Source: Owenia fusiformis
Lineage: Eukaryota > Annelida > Polychaeta > Sabellida > Oweniidae
NCBI GenBank assembly: GCA_903813345.2
Contig: CAIIXF020000002.1
Span: forward strand, 7,059,772-7,123,771
DNA length: 64,000 nt
Reading direction: 5' to 3'
The notes beneath the pieces are model-generated. The model was not told the DNA's origin, did no database searches, and saw only the letters and a list, made by a program, of their open reading frames with translations. The position numbers were made by a program, and so were the translations under genes. Within the stretch, counting starts at the first letter, position 1. Each line of letters begins with the position of its first letter. Shown in pieces: positions 46,993 through 57,699 of the stretch.

Positions 46993-47880
46993 CTATTTCA
47001 TCAATATTTCGAGATCTTGCGCACAAACAAAGCAGCAAGACAAAAGTATTTTCCTGTATACTACCAGGCCATTGTCCCAATGAACATTAAGATGATTTTG
47101 AAAAGGTGTACTTTTTGTAACACATAGCAAAAATGTAGAGAGCTTCTTCATCTGTAAACACAAAGCTTCAAAATCATCCCTGTCATACAGTTTTGTTATT
47201 ATACTACCAACATCAAGCGGTAGTTCTTCTGTAATCATGAACTGACAACCCCTGAGAACCTCTTGCTGATGTTCTGACTCATGTTGTTGTAGAACCTGGT
47301 GATGGATATTCTGACTCATGTTGTTGTAGAACCTGATGGTGTTCTGACTCCTATTGTTGTAGAATCTGGGGATATTCTGACGCATGTTGTTGTAGAACCT
47401 GGGGATGCATTGCTCTGACTCATGTTGTAGAACCTGATGATGTTCTGACTCGGGTTGTTGTAGAACCTGATGATGTTCTGACGCATGTTGTTGTAGAACC
47501 TTGGTATGTTCTGACTCATGTTGTTGTAGAACCTGGTGATGGATATTCTGACTCATGTTGTTGTAGAATCTGATGATGTTCTGACTCCTGTTGTTGTAGA
47601 ATCTGGGGATATTCTGATGCATGTTGTTGTAGAACCTGGGGATGCATTGCTCTGACTCATGTTGTAGAACCTGGGGATGTTCTGACTCATGCTGTTGTAG
47701 AACCTGGTAATGGATATTCTGACTCATGTTGTTGTAGAACCTGATGATGTTCTGACTAATGTTGTTGTAGAACCTTGGGATGTTCTGAATCATGTTGTTG
47801 TAGAACCTTGGGATGTTCTGACGCATGTTGTTGTAGAACCTGGGGATGTTCTGACTCATGTTGTAGAACCTACAATTCAC
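46993..47880 (-). CDS. Open frame of unknown nature: repeat followed by unique 90-residue end
   Basis: A 295-codon frame. The first two thirds are translated minisatellite (NNMSQNIPRFY-type units). The last roughly 90 residues (47262-46993) are non-repetitive, with ELPLDVGSIITKLYDRDD and CLQMKKLSTFLLCV segments. I do not recognise this part; it could be a real exon or a degraded element running into the repeat. No splice sites or start context are convincing. It lies on the same strand as the spectrin-repeat pseudogene upstream but its frame link to it is not shown. Confidence 0.3.
   Translation of the reverse strand: MNCRFYNMSQNIPRFYNNMRQNIPRFYNNMIQNIPRFYNNISQNIIRFYNNMSQNIHYQVLQQHESEHPQVLQHESEQCIPRFYNNMHQNIPRFYNNRSQNIIRFYNNMSQNIHHQVLQQHESEHTKVLQQHASEHHQVLQQPESEHHQVLQHESEQCIPRFYNNMRQNIPRFYNNRSQNTIRFYNNMSQNIHHQVLQQHESEHQQEVLRGCQFMITEELPLDVGSIITKLYDRDDFEALCLQMKKLSTFLLCVTKSTPFQNHLNVHWDNGLVVYRKILLSCCFVCAQDLEILMK
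47253..47870. repeat. Minisatellite, 30-36 bp units, about 19 copies
   Basis: Units 'gttgttgtagaacctggggatgttctgactcat' with variants that insert 'gatggatat' or 'gcattgc'. A higher-order pattern is visible: the block 47283-47520 resembles 47521-47720, so groups of units were duplicated together. Confidence 0.9.
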
Positions 47881-47915
47881 AATTTACAACTAGAAATTGG
47901 CAACTCCAAGGCGTG

Positions 47916-48558
47916 GTAAAGATTAAAAGGTGGATTGGATCGAGTGGATTGGATTCATGTAAAAGGTGGATTGGATTGGCTATCTTCAAAATATGGATTT
48001 TCCTATAAAAAAATTCTATTGATCTCCCTTTAGGAAGATTGGTGGTCTCTTCACTTGCACAATGTCAAATTATAGATGTAATATTATTTTGCTTGGGTGG
48101 GCTAGAAGGATGACCTGGTTCCCGCTTTCTCATACACGATCTTATTCATTCCAAGTGTAATTTGAGACATTTCATAAATCATAAGGCAGACTGGTTTGAA
48201 GATCCATAGCATCTGTTTTCAATCCAAACTGAACATACCAGAAATGTTTTGTGAACATTCACAAATTAATTTGAATGACAGGTTTTCTTTTTCTAAAGAT
48301 CTATGTCTTACAAAAGTTGATTTACAAGGGAAAGCGGTTAAATACTTAAGAGTGTCCATGAACTAATTTGAGTATGTATTTGTCATTGCTTTGTTCTGAT
48401 TTCTCAAAAGGGACCTGTAATACTGTAGAGGGAAATTGTTTAGAGGGAGATCAACAGAATTGTTTTTATAAGAAATTCCACATTTTGAAGATTCCCGATC
48501 CAATCCACCTTTTACATGAATCCAATCCACTCGATCCAATCCACGTTTTAATCTCTAC
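47916..48558. mobile_element. Mutator-like non-autonomous element, 643 bp
   Basis: Left end GTAAAGATTAAAAGGTGG, right end inverted GTAGAGATTAAAACGTGG; arms of about 95 bp share TTGGATCGAGTGGATTGGAT and CATGTAAAAGGTGGATTGG. The target duplication is CCAAGGCGT (47906-47914 and 48559-48567), or 10 bp with one mismatch. A 9-10 bp duplication with long inverted ends fits MuDR/Mutator. No transposase. Confidence 0.85.
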
Positions 48559-48599
48559 CCAAGGCGTAGGGAATCCCAACGAACATATATAAATCATGA

Positions 48600-49040
48600 A
48601 CTGTACAGTCACAATGTAATATATACCACCGCACTCTTCCCTTCAATGAATAGATCATTGTAGTATCATATCTCTAAGTTATGGCCTATTCCAGCCATTT
48701 TTAATTTTCTGAGACAAGAATCAGAAAAACAATACCATAATTGTGATCTAATCTAAAATGCCTTCAGTTTAAGTATAATATAGCCATACTTCTAAGATGA
48801 AGAAAATTGAAAAGGTTTAATGGTGATAAATATGATCTTAAACAATGCTGAATGACTTAGTTTTTAACATTTGTTAAGAATAACATTTTTGGCTCACCCT
48901 GTGCCTCAATTGTTTCTTATTTCAAGTCATATAAAGAGTTAGTTTAAAAATTGTAAATCTTCAGTGTTTTTCCTCAAAATCAGTGTTCCAAAGCTCACTT
49001 AATAAGCATCATTTCTTTTTGGAATAAAGATACTCATTCT
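48600..49040. other. Intergenic or intron, no feature recognised
   Basis: AT-rich sequence between the Mutator-like element and the last recognised spectrin-repeat exon. Confidence 0.4.
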
Positions 49041-49954
49041 CACCTGATCTGTGCAGTCACCATACTGTGACAACTCCAGCAGACAGCTCTCTAATGTGCC
49101 CTTGGTATCTGTGAGTCGTTTTGTCAAAGTTTCATAATCGTAGTGAAGGTTTTGCCGGATGGTGTCTCGACCCAATACCAAGAAATTTGTCAGAGTTTTC
49201 TCTCCCCGTGTCTGCATGGTATGAAGCAGGCTCTGACCATCCTCTATTTGTACAGGAATATCCTTTTTGGAGAAATTATACTTTCATTTACATACAGTCA
49301 CTTTGTTTGCTTTTAGTTTTAGCTTTGAGCTTTAATAATCTGACCAATTACGCCTGATAATTTTAAATGAGTTGCATTTTTCATTCTCCGTTGGCATTGG
49401 AATTGTAATATTTTGAATGTAAAATATATTAGAGAAATACATTTGCACTGTATTACTACGAGAGGGTTTTTAATAGTAAATAAGAAGACCTTCACTCGTG
49501 CTAGTTGAGTTTGCATTGTGCTTTCATCTCCTGAAGTATCCATACAAATGAGAGAGAAATGTAACTTTGGATAATCTCTACAATTTCTTTTGAGACATCT
49601 GTTAATGAGGGTTGAGGGTTCAAGTATGTGGGAAAACAATTTTTATGGAACACCCTGTGTATAATTTCAGCTTCATTCTGTAAAATATCCCAAAATTTAC
49701 CTTGAGTAATTGAGCTTGTGTGGTGTGCCTATCCCCCTCCAGGTTATTCAGTGGTTTCTCCATCTATTCATTCTGTGGCATTGTCCAATATCTTCTGGTA
49801 GATAATGTGGTTTGACAATACATTGTCACATTCCCTTAATAAATCCTAAAAGAGAGATCAGATCAAAGAAATGAGATCAAATGGATATCCATTTGCAAGA
49901 ACAAACACCCTGATTTACATATACATTTGTACACGATAGATTGCAGGATCAATT

Positions 49955-50085
49955 AGTCCACATGACAACTGATTTCCAAGACAACTGGTTGCCAAGAACC
50001 AACTCATCCCAAAGTCAATTGATCCCCAAGACAACTCATCCATTAGGCAATTGATCCTATAGTCAACTCATCCTCAATGTTGGAA
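49955..50085. repeat. Degenerate tandem repeat, about 16 bp (caactcatcc type)
   Basis: Units such as 'ccaagacaactggttg', 'ccaaagtcaattgatc', 'ccaagacaactcatcc'. A similar array stands at 62835-62975. Confidence 0.75.
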
Positions 50086-51566
50086 GTTTATTTTTGTACC
50101 AGTAATATTAAAATTACCCAATGTAACAGTGCATCATATAAAGTATCTCTAGATCATACCTCCACTTTGTCGAGAAGCATGTGGTATCTCTCAACAACAA
50201 GGTTCTTCTCTCAGGTAAAATGAGGGTCACCACTCTGTGTCTGCAACTCTGAGAATTTCTCCCTCCTTCTGTCTACCAAACTTTTCTCACTCATTAGTGT
50301 CAGCTTCAAAAGATATATGCGAAATTGTAAGTCCTTCAGGGGTTCCATTCAAAAAATTACTTGTGTTCTGTGAAAACATGATTCATAAAATTTTAGATTT
50401 GCATATTGATAAAGCTAGAGTAGCTTCCAAAATTCAAATGGTAATATGACTCTAAAATGCTATTCTTAACTGTCAAATAAGCCCTGACCCCCCCCCCCTC
50501 TACAGCCAAAATCAAAATAGATGGTATCAAGTTTAATATATCAATGGAAAGATCGACCAAACTTACATAATTATCATATATCTGATTCCTATAAATCAAT
50601 GTCACAAATTGCTACATTGAATCAATTGAAGTGACTATAAAACTAGAAACATGGCAATTTGCCATATTTTTAGGATTTTTAATTATCAGGCACCAGACTT
50701 TATCAAGTTGGTGCAAAATTCTCATTTTCACAATTCAGAACAAAACTGGTAAAACTATGCCCATTTTTCATTATTTTTCTCATTTTTAAGTGGGTGCAAA
50801 TGAATTTTTAGGAAGATGAAATTAAGCCGGTTTTAAAATTCTCAGGTGGGTGCTATGCCTTCTTGCTTTAATGCTGAGCAGATAACTGTATGCATTGTAT
50901 ATGGCAGTGACTTGAACAAATTTGTGGATAATGTCAGTGAGATGTGTATAAAATATGAGACTTTGTGATTTAATGTAACTTTGGGTGATTTAGCTCTAAG
51001 CTTATGATTTTCTTCTTCGTTAAGACAGTAAGTTCTGAAATGAATACATAACAAAATGTTTGGAAATTAAATATTAAAATCATTCATTGAGATAGATTCA
51101 GACTTTCATTGAACATACCTGGACATTCTGTAATTTAGCATGCACAGCTGATCGGTCCCCCTGTGTGAATGTATTGCTACTAAGTTTGGCCTCGAGGTCA
51201 TCTAGGCTCTGTTGCAAAGCCTTGTTTAGTCTTCCATAGCCCTCATGTTCACTCACAGCCTTTTCCTGTTTCCTAAACTGTTTCTTACAGCTACTAACTA
51301 GTAGTGCATGGTACCTACAGATGGGACAATTAAGTGTTACTCATTGTGTTTGAGGAATGACATGTTTTTATGATGACTAAGACCCAGTTGCATGTAGTTT
51401 TATGAAGGTTTGAAGCTAGTTGTCTTTAAATGCACTCCATATTCATCAAAAAAGTGAGAAAATAAAACAAGAATAAAGTTGGGCCTGCACACCTGTACAC
51501 TATTGCAATTTTACACCCTTTATATCCAAAATATTACAAATTCACTTTTTTGTCATATACATAACA

Positions 51567-53111
51567 CACTGGGGATCCGCTCGATTACGCTGGTTAACGA
51601 AACAGTTCGTTTGGGTAACAAAATGTTGGAACGTCAAAGGTACGATTTTTCTTTTTTTCTTATTTCACGCCTTGTAGGCAGAATCCCCATGACATTTTTT
51701 CACACAAACGTGTATCAGTATCACATGTTTTATAAAAGGTACATGTTTGCGAAAAATAGATCAGAAGACAACAGAATCGTCAATTTAATTCGTCACTTAA
51801 TTTACATAAACGATATGGGTTAAAATTGCAGATCTTAAAGTGTTTATTGTACGGTATATATAAATAATTGCGACTCCCATTGAATAAACTTCATCATAGC
51901 ATAAGGAAATGAATTAGAATATAAAAATACAAATAATCGTTTGTTGTTCTTAATAAATCACACTTCAGTGAACGTGTTGTTTCGGTTTCGATCAATTGAA
52001 CTCTATATTCATGAGCCTACGATGACGTCTACATAGGCACATTAGACTACATGAATATAGAGCTGGTTACGTTCACTCCTGTAATTATGAATGAATAGTT
52101 GACGATGTTTAGGCCCCCATGTTGAGTTCACTCAGAATACATTTTGAGTAGAGCTTATAATTATCACGCTCACTCCTGTAATTGTGAATAAATAGTTCAC
52201 AATGTTTGGGCCCCCTGATTGTGTTCACTCGGAATACGTTTGAAGTAGGCTAAAACCAATTTGAATTTGAATCGTTTCTCCTCTATTCACCGTGACAGAG
52301 CTGCGGTTCGCGAGCGATTATTACAACGCCTGAGTGAACACGCCCAATAATACCTCGCTTACATAAGGTCAGATTCACACTGTATCGGGGCCTTGGCGAT
52401 GAGTATTATGTGGATTTAATTTTTAACACAATACTAATCCCCGGCGCCCTTGTGATGAAACTGAGCTTATTTTGATCACACAACAACTTCATGATCTTGA
52501 CAGAAATTTGAAAGTTCGCGTGGCTTGCGCAAATTATATATATATTGATATTATTATATTATCATTTTTGTTTAAAACACTTCCTTTTACTCAATTTAGA
52601 AATATGCTTGTTTTACAATATTTCGATTGATTGGTGCAATACGGGATGTACAATTAGATTATTCTTGTACATCAGAAATACATTGCACGTAGGCTCACTT
52701 CAAATCGCGCGTGCAATCTAGGTTCAAGGCCATTTTCTCTCTTTTCAAGGAGAATAAATATAACAAAATTCAGATGGGCATTTTTATACTTCTTTATTCG
52801 TCCATTATAGTGAAGTCTTGGGGCTGTTACGCCTGTGGAGCATCTATATTGATTCAGGGGAGCACGTTTTATATAATTTCGATAGGAAAAGAAAATTGAT
52901 ATACAGTGCAATAAACTCTTTAACTGTTTTTCGAAATATTGTTTCTGTAATTTAAGTGAGGAATTAAATCGCCTATTCTGTTGTTTTCTTTCTTAAACAT
53001 ATGATTGTGATATACATTGTGATTAAAATGTTGTGGGAATTCTGCCTACAACATGTGAAATAAGGAAAAAAGAAAAATTGTACCTTTGACGTTCCGAGTG
53101 GATCACCAGTG
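51567..53111. mobile_element. DNA transposon remnant with about 85-bp inverted ends, 1545 bp
   Basis: The left end CACTGGGGATCCGCTCG and the right end, inverted, CACTGGTGATCCACTCG. Both arms continue with GGAACGTCAAAGGTAC, TTTTTCTTTTTT and TTGTAGGCAGAAT; the left arm has about 44 extra bases. The flanks both read ATAACA (51561-51566, 53112-53117), a 6-bp direct repeat. No transposase is seen. It sits inside an intron of the spectrin-repeat pseudogene. Confidence 0.8.
52071..52255 (+). repeat. Tandem duplication, about 98-bp unit
   Basis: Two imperfect copies of 'cactcctgtaatta/ttgtgaat', 'aatagtt', 'gatgtttaggccccc', 'gttcactcagaatac'. Located inside the 1545-bp element. Confidence 0.8.
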
Positions 53112-53616
53112 ATAACAGATCTTTGCAAAATACCTGGCAATTATCTTTGAGGCAAGGTTGGCTCCTCTGGTGTTAGATATGCTTGCTGATACGCTCTACC
53201 CATTCTCACTCATAGAGTCAAGCTCTGATCCATACACTATCATCTCTCTTGGTGCAGTCTGGAAATAAAACATTATACATATTGTTTGGACCTCTAATGA
53301 AAAATAATTGATCCTGATTGAAAAACAAGTGTTTAAAAGCTTTAGTAAAAAATGGTTAAGTGTTTCAGGATGATGTCATAACATGTCATCATGGCAACAA
53401 ATCAGAGGGAAATTGAACAGAATTTAATGAACATGAATGTTCAAAATACTTGTTGGCATTATTGATGCTTCTAAATTGTACAAAGCTCAATTTTGGGATT
53501 ATTTTGACAAAACTTATATTCTCACAAAAATAATGTCATTGCTGGCTTATTAAAGTAAAACTAATATAAAATACAATCAAAATTGAACAGAGGAGGATTG
53601 AATGGATAGGGGAGTT

Positions 53617-54040
53617 ATATGTCTAAACCTAAACCAGAAAACTGTGCTCATTGAGAAAATGCCATTGCTCATTGTGAAAGTGAAGCTACTTTTGTTTTGA
53701 TATTTCTTACATCAAATGGCAGCTATCTTGTTTTTCCCCCTTCAAATTGAAATGGCGGAAAATTCCCAAAGTTTGAAAAAGAATTAAATCCTAACATATA
53801 TTTAAAAAAATGATTTTCTTTTTAATTCTTCATGGTCTTTAAGTTATTTCTATTTTATATGCCATACAGGTTGCCATTGGTGTTTTTTCTATGATAATTA
53901 TTGATTGTTTTCTGTTACTTATTTTGACTCTCAGCAGGGGGTTTATTTTGCATTAAAACTCATGAAATAGTAAATATACTTATCACATACATTTAACTGA
54001 GGGACCAAAAGGGCATATATCCAGACTCATCCTTTACACA
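53617..54040 (+). repeat. Dispersed repeat, copy 2
   Basis: Second copy of the repeat at 31484-31915, with several short indels; roughly 80% alike by eye. Confidence 0.85.
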
Positions 54041-54229
54041 AATTTGTGAGTTGATAAATAAACTCAGTAACACTTGATAAAATTAGACAAAAATTTGTGG
54101 AAATATGCCAATGATTTTTTTCATTTTTAGGTGGGTGCAGACTGATTTTCAGGTGGGTGCAATCATATTTTCAAAATCTCAGGTGGTTGATGCGCCCATC
54201 TTGCTTTATGCTGGGGAGATCACTGCAAG

Positions 54230-55300
54230 TTGAATCTAATCATATGAACTTATTGACATATGTATTGTGATTTATTATTAAAATTGTGACACTTATAAGA
54301 GTAAATGAATTTCTAATCTTTAAAGGTTTTTCAACATTGTGTAAATGGGGATTTAGCTTGAGCTTTTTCAGAAGACTTAAAATTTGAGAATTTGAGTAAA
54401 AGTAAATGAAGCTATCTCTATTGATAGAAAACAACATATAGAATTCAAATATGCCATTAAATAGAAGAAACTCTTGGTCTTTAATTAATGGTTACAAATG
54501 CAGATCAATTAAAAACATGACTTAAAATAACATGACTTTATGGAAACCATCTGATTAATAAAAAAATCAACATCACATTTACAGCTTCCTCAATTTTTTA
54601 GTTTCAAAAGATGTACTGAATAGTGTTGAGTTGCCAAGCTGAGAACATCTTCCCAAGAATCTCTGAAACCTTATGCAGTCATCATTTCCACATCATCATT
54701 GCACACAGAATATCTTTCTAACAATACATTCAAAAGATAGGGAGACGCATTAAGGACTAAGGCACACCCAAAGAGTACATTAAATCAATAGAATTAAGGT
54801 TGTGATTAATAAGAATCATGGCTTATGAAAACTCTTGGAAGTGTAGGAAAATTCAGAATGGATATATTTTTAATACTCACATAATAGTCCTCTTCTTAAA
54901 CTTCTTATCTCAGACATACATTCATCTTCTGAAAGTACAAAATGGGGTTCATAATTTAGATCTAAAACATTTGAGCAGCTCTTGCTATTTTTGAGTATGT
55001 ATGTTTGGTATTTCGATGCAATCCTCAATGGATTCACATGTTTCTCTATTAATAAATTCATTTGTTGAAATTAAGAGATCTCTAAAACACTCAATGATAA
55101 TACTACATTCCCCTTTTAAACTCAAAAAGTAGAAAACAGCAATTGTGAATAATTCCAAATGAAATAAGATTATTTTAGTCAATATTCCAACATATGAACT
55201 CTCACATAGAGAGACTGATTTAGAGCGTGAATGAGTAAGTGAACTCCTGAATGAGAGTGAGAGAATGACTTTAAGGAAGTGAGTGACTTACTAAGTGTCT
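54230..55300. other. No clear feature
   Basis: AT-rich. A possible short exon at 54928-54881 (minus, TTTGTACTTTCAG acceptor and GTGAGT donor, frame SEIRSLRRGLL) could belong to the spectrin-repeat gene but does not fit its phase. Confidence 0.35.
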
Positions 55301-55358
55301 GAGTAAGTGGCTTGCTGGCTGGCTTGCTGGCTGGCTGGATGGCTGGGTGGCTGGCTGA
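55300..55358. repeat. Tetranucleotide repeat (ctgg)n, imperfect
   Basis: Runs of 'cttgctggctgg' and 'ggctgggtggctgg'; preceded by gagtgag-rich sequence from 55225. Confidence 0.85.
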
Positions 55359-55654
55359 TCAACTCCACATTTGGGAGATAAGCTTAAACATAAGACGTAA
55401 GTTAACACAAGAGATCTCTTAGAGCCTCTTAGGGAACTACAGCCCATTTCAGTTTTATTTCGTCAGTAGAACCCAAAAAATAAGAAATCAGGAGACCATT
55501 GTGCAATAATATTTGGAAAAGTATATTCATATTGTACATGAATGACATTTGTATATTTTAGATTATTTAGTTCTGTTTTGTGCAATAAGCCTGTGCCCAC
55601 TTATAATGAATTTCAGCCATGTTACAAAGTATCCTTTTGAAAATACTATGGCAG

Positions 55655-56795
55655 AGACACATGCTATCTATTGCAAGACTTATGCCTGGCACAACCGTCA
55701 CCATGTTATTAAGTGTTTTTAAGTTTCGCAAGGATCTTGCCATGGCCGTGGTAGTGTTATCGCGAAATCCTGGTATAACCGTGACAATGCTATACTATAT
55801 TGCAAGGCTTGTCACCACCGTGGTAATGTTATGGCACGATATGACTGTGACAATGGTTATATTAAATAGCATTTAGTGGGATTGTAATGATTAACTTCCT
55901 TAAATATGTGAAGGTATGTGATATTGCAAGGCCTGTCATGACCCTGGAAGTGTTATCATGGAAGCCTGGCGCGACCGTAGCCTTTATTGTGTTTTATAAG
56001 CGAATGTGAATATTAATGTATAGTAGTAATTTTGATTTTGACATGATTAAGGTAGTTAAACACCATGATCATAGTATTAAACTATTTAATTGTAATGACG
56101 ATCACTTAAAATTGTTAAGGATATTCCTGGCATTAATAGTCATACATATTTACTAGTCATTGCAATACATTATAACGGTCATAGAAGGACTAAGCCTAAA
56201 TTTCTACATTACCACAAATTATATTGTCACGGCCATGCCAGGCCTTGCAGTACTAAATTACATTGCCACGGTCATGCCAGGCTTTGCAATACACATTGTC
56301 ACAGTTATAGCAGTTCTAATCGTAAATTTCTACATTAGCAGTTACCACTCTCATACCTGAACTTGCAATACTATATTACATTGTCACGGTCATGCCAGGC
56401 CTTGCAGAACTATATAACATTGTCATGGTCATACCACGCCTTGCAGTACTACAGTATATTACATTGCCACGGTCATGCCAGGCCTTGCAGTACCTATATT
56501 ACATTGTCACGGTCATGCCAAGATTTGCAAAACTATATTACATTGTCACGGTCATGGCAGGCATTGCAATATAATACAGCATTGTCGCGGTTATACCAAC
56601 CTTTCACGATAACATTACCATTTACCATGGTCATGGCAGGATCCTTGCGCTACTTAAAAACACTGAATAACATGGTGACGGTTACGCCAGGCGTTAGTCT
56701 TGCAACAGATAGGGTCTCCGATCATTGCGCAACATAAAGATATACTAATAACAGGGTGACGGTTGTGCCAGGCATAAGTCTTGCAACAGATACAT
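55655..56795. mobile_element. Large foldback array with internal tandem units
   Basis: Left arm (55655-55990) and right arm (about 56360-56795) are inverted copies: CTATCTATTGCAAGAC, CGTCACCATGTTATT, CAGTGTTTTTAAGT and CGCAAGGATC occur in mirrored order. Both arms are built of about 40-bp units carrying 'ttgcaaggcctggcatgacc' and 'gtgacaatgt'. The right arm has more units. No transposase. Confidence 0.85.
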
Positions 56796-57270
56796 GTAGG
56801 GTCTCGAGAAGCATCAAAATAAGAGGCCACACACTTTATGAGCCAAACTAGAACTAATTCAAGATAAACGAAAGTCATTTATGTACAATAGGAATATATT
56901 TTCCACATATTATTGCATAATGATCTTTTGAAATTCTTATTTTTTTAGGTTTTACTGACGGATAAAAACAGTGAAATTATGGGAAAATCAAAATCAATGG
57001 GCGATAATTCATAATACTCACTTTACGGGAAAATTACTCGTTGAATGTGGAATTCATGATCAGTCAAAAACATTACCCTGTTTGATCCTCGTTTAGTCTT
57101 GTTTACTTTGAGCAACTTCTTACCTTCAAATCGGCTATATCGATTACAAACTAACGGTACAAAATTTGAGTTGGATATTTCCGCGTAATGGCCAGCGAGG
57201 GACCGGTCATTCTGTTACACCATCCAATTTCAAGGCCAGTCAGTATTACACAATAACTGATCACCAAAAT

Positions 57271-57400
57271 AGCACGGGTTTGGAGCGCCCTGATTGGTTG
57301 GATTTATAGCACGGGCTAGGAGCGCCTAGATTCGACTCGAACCCGTGCTACATTTTGAGCACGGGTGCTAAACCCGTGTTACATTTGAGCACGGGTTTGA
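57271..57400. repeat. Short cluster of AGCACGGGTT words, both orientations
   Basis: The word AGCACGGG occurs about five times, plus inverted copies (CCCGTGCT). A related word ends the receptor region (aaaacccgtgct, 44448-44460). Confidence 0.6.
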
Positions 57401-57699
57401 TGTGTGTCGGGCATCGAGTGCTTCTGGGAAGTTTCGCAGGGATGTGAAATCCCTCTTTTGTAGATGTGTTCAAATAAATCTGCCGAGAAACACGAATAAT
57501 GCAGGCGGCATGAGTATTGAGACAATTCAACGAAATGCTACAAGTACAGATAACGAAATCACATAAATGAACGCAACGTAGGCTATGCAGAATGAGCCTG
57601 CAGAACAATTTTGGGTCGGATAAACTTACAAGAGCGGTGTGGTGAAGTACGGTGCGATGCGGAACATCCAGTCATTTTTAACTTGTTTTTTATACTTTA

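Larger units (their letters stand above)
49044..53258 (-). pseudogene. Spectrin-repeat protein (nesprin/SYNE-like), decayed, five exons
   Basis: Exons: 53258-53134, 51314-51119, 50303-50160, 49845-49701, 49262-49044, with AG/GT borders. The phases join correctly: the first ends AG, the second supplies G to make Arg before YHALLVSSCKKQF; the others are phase 0. Translations are helical and spectrin-like (NKALQQSLDDLEAKLSS; EDGQSLLHTMQTRGEKTL; YETLTKRLTDTKGTLESC). The GQSLL...GEK style recalls giant nuclear-envelope nesprins, which tie the nucleus to actin; a plakin or spectrin origin is possible. Exon 1 has TAG at 53196-53198, exon 3 TGA at 50211-50213, exon 4 TGA at 49768-49770 where TRP is expected, and exon 4 is 145 nt with a one-base shift near 49755. 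Exons 2 and 5 are clean. Three stops plus a frameshift point to a pseudogene; the acceptors of exons 3 and 5 are weak. A small possible exon at 54928-54881 does not join in phase. Confidence 0.65.
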
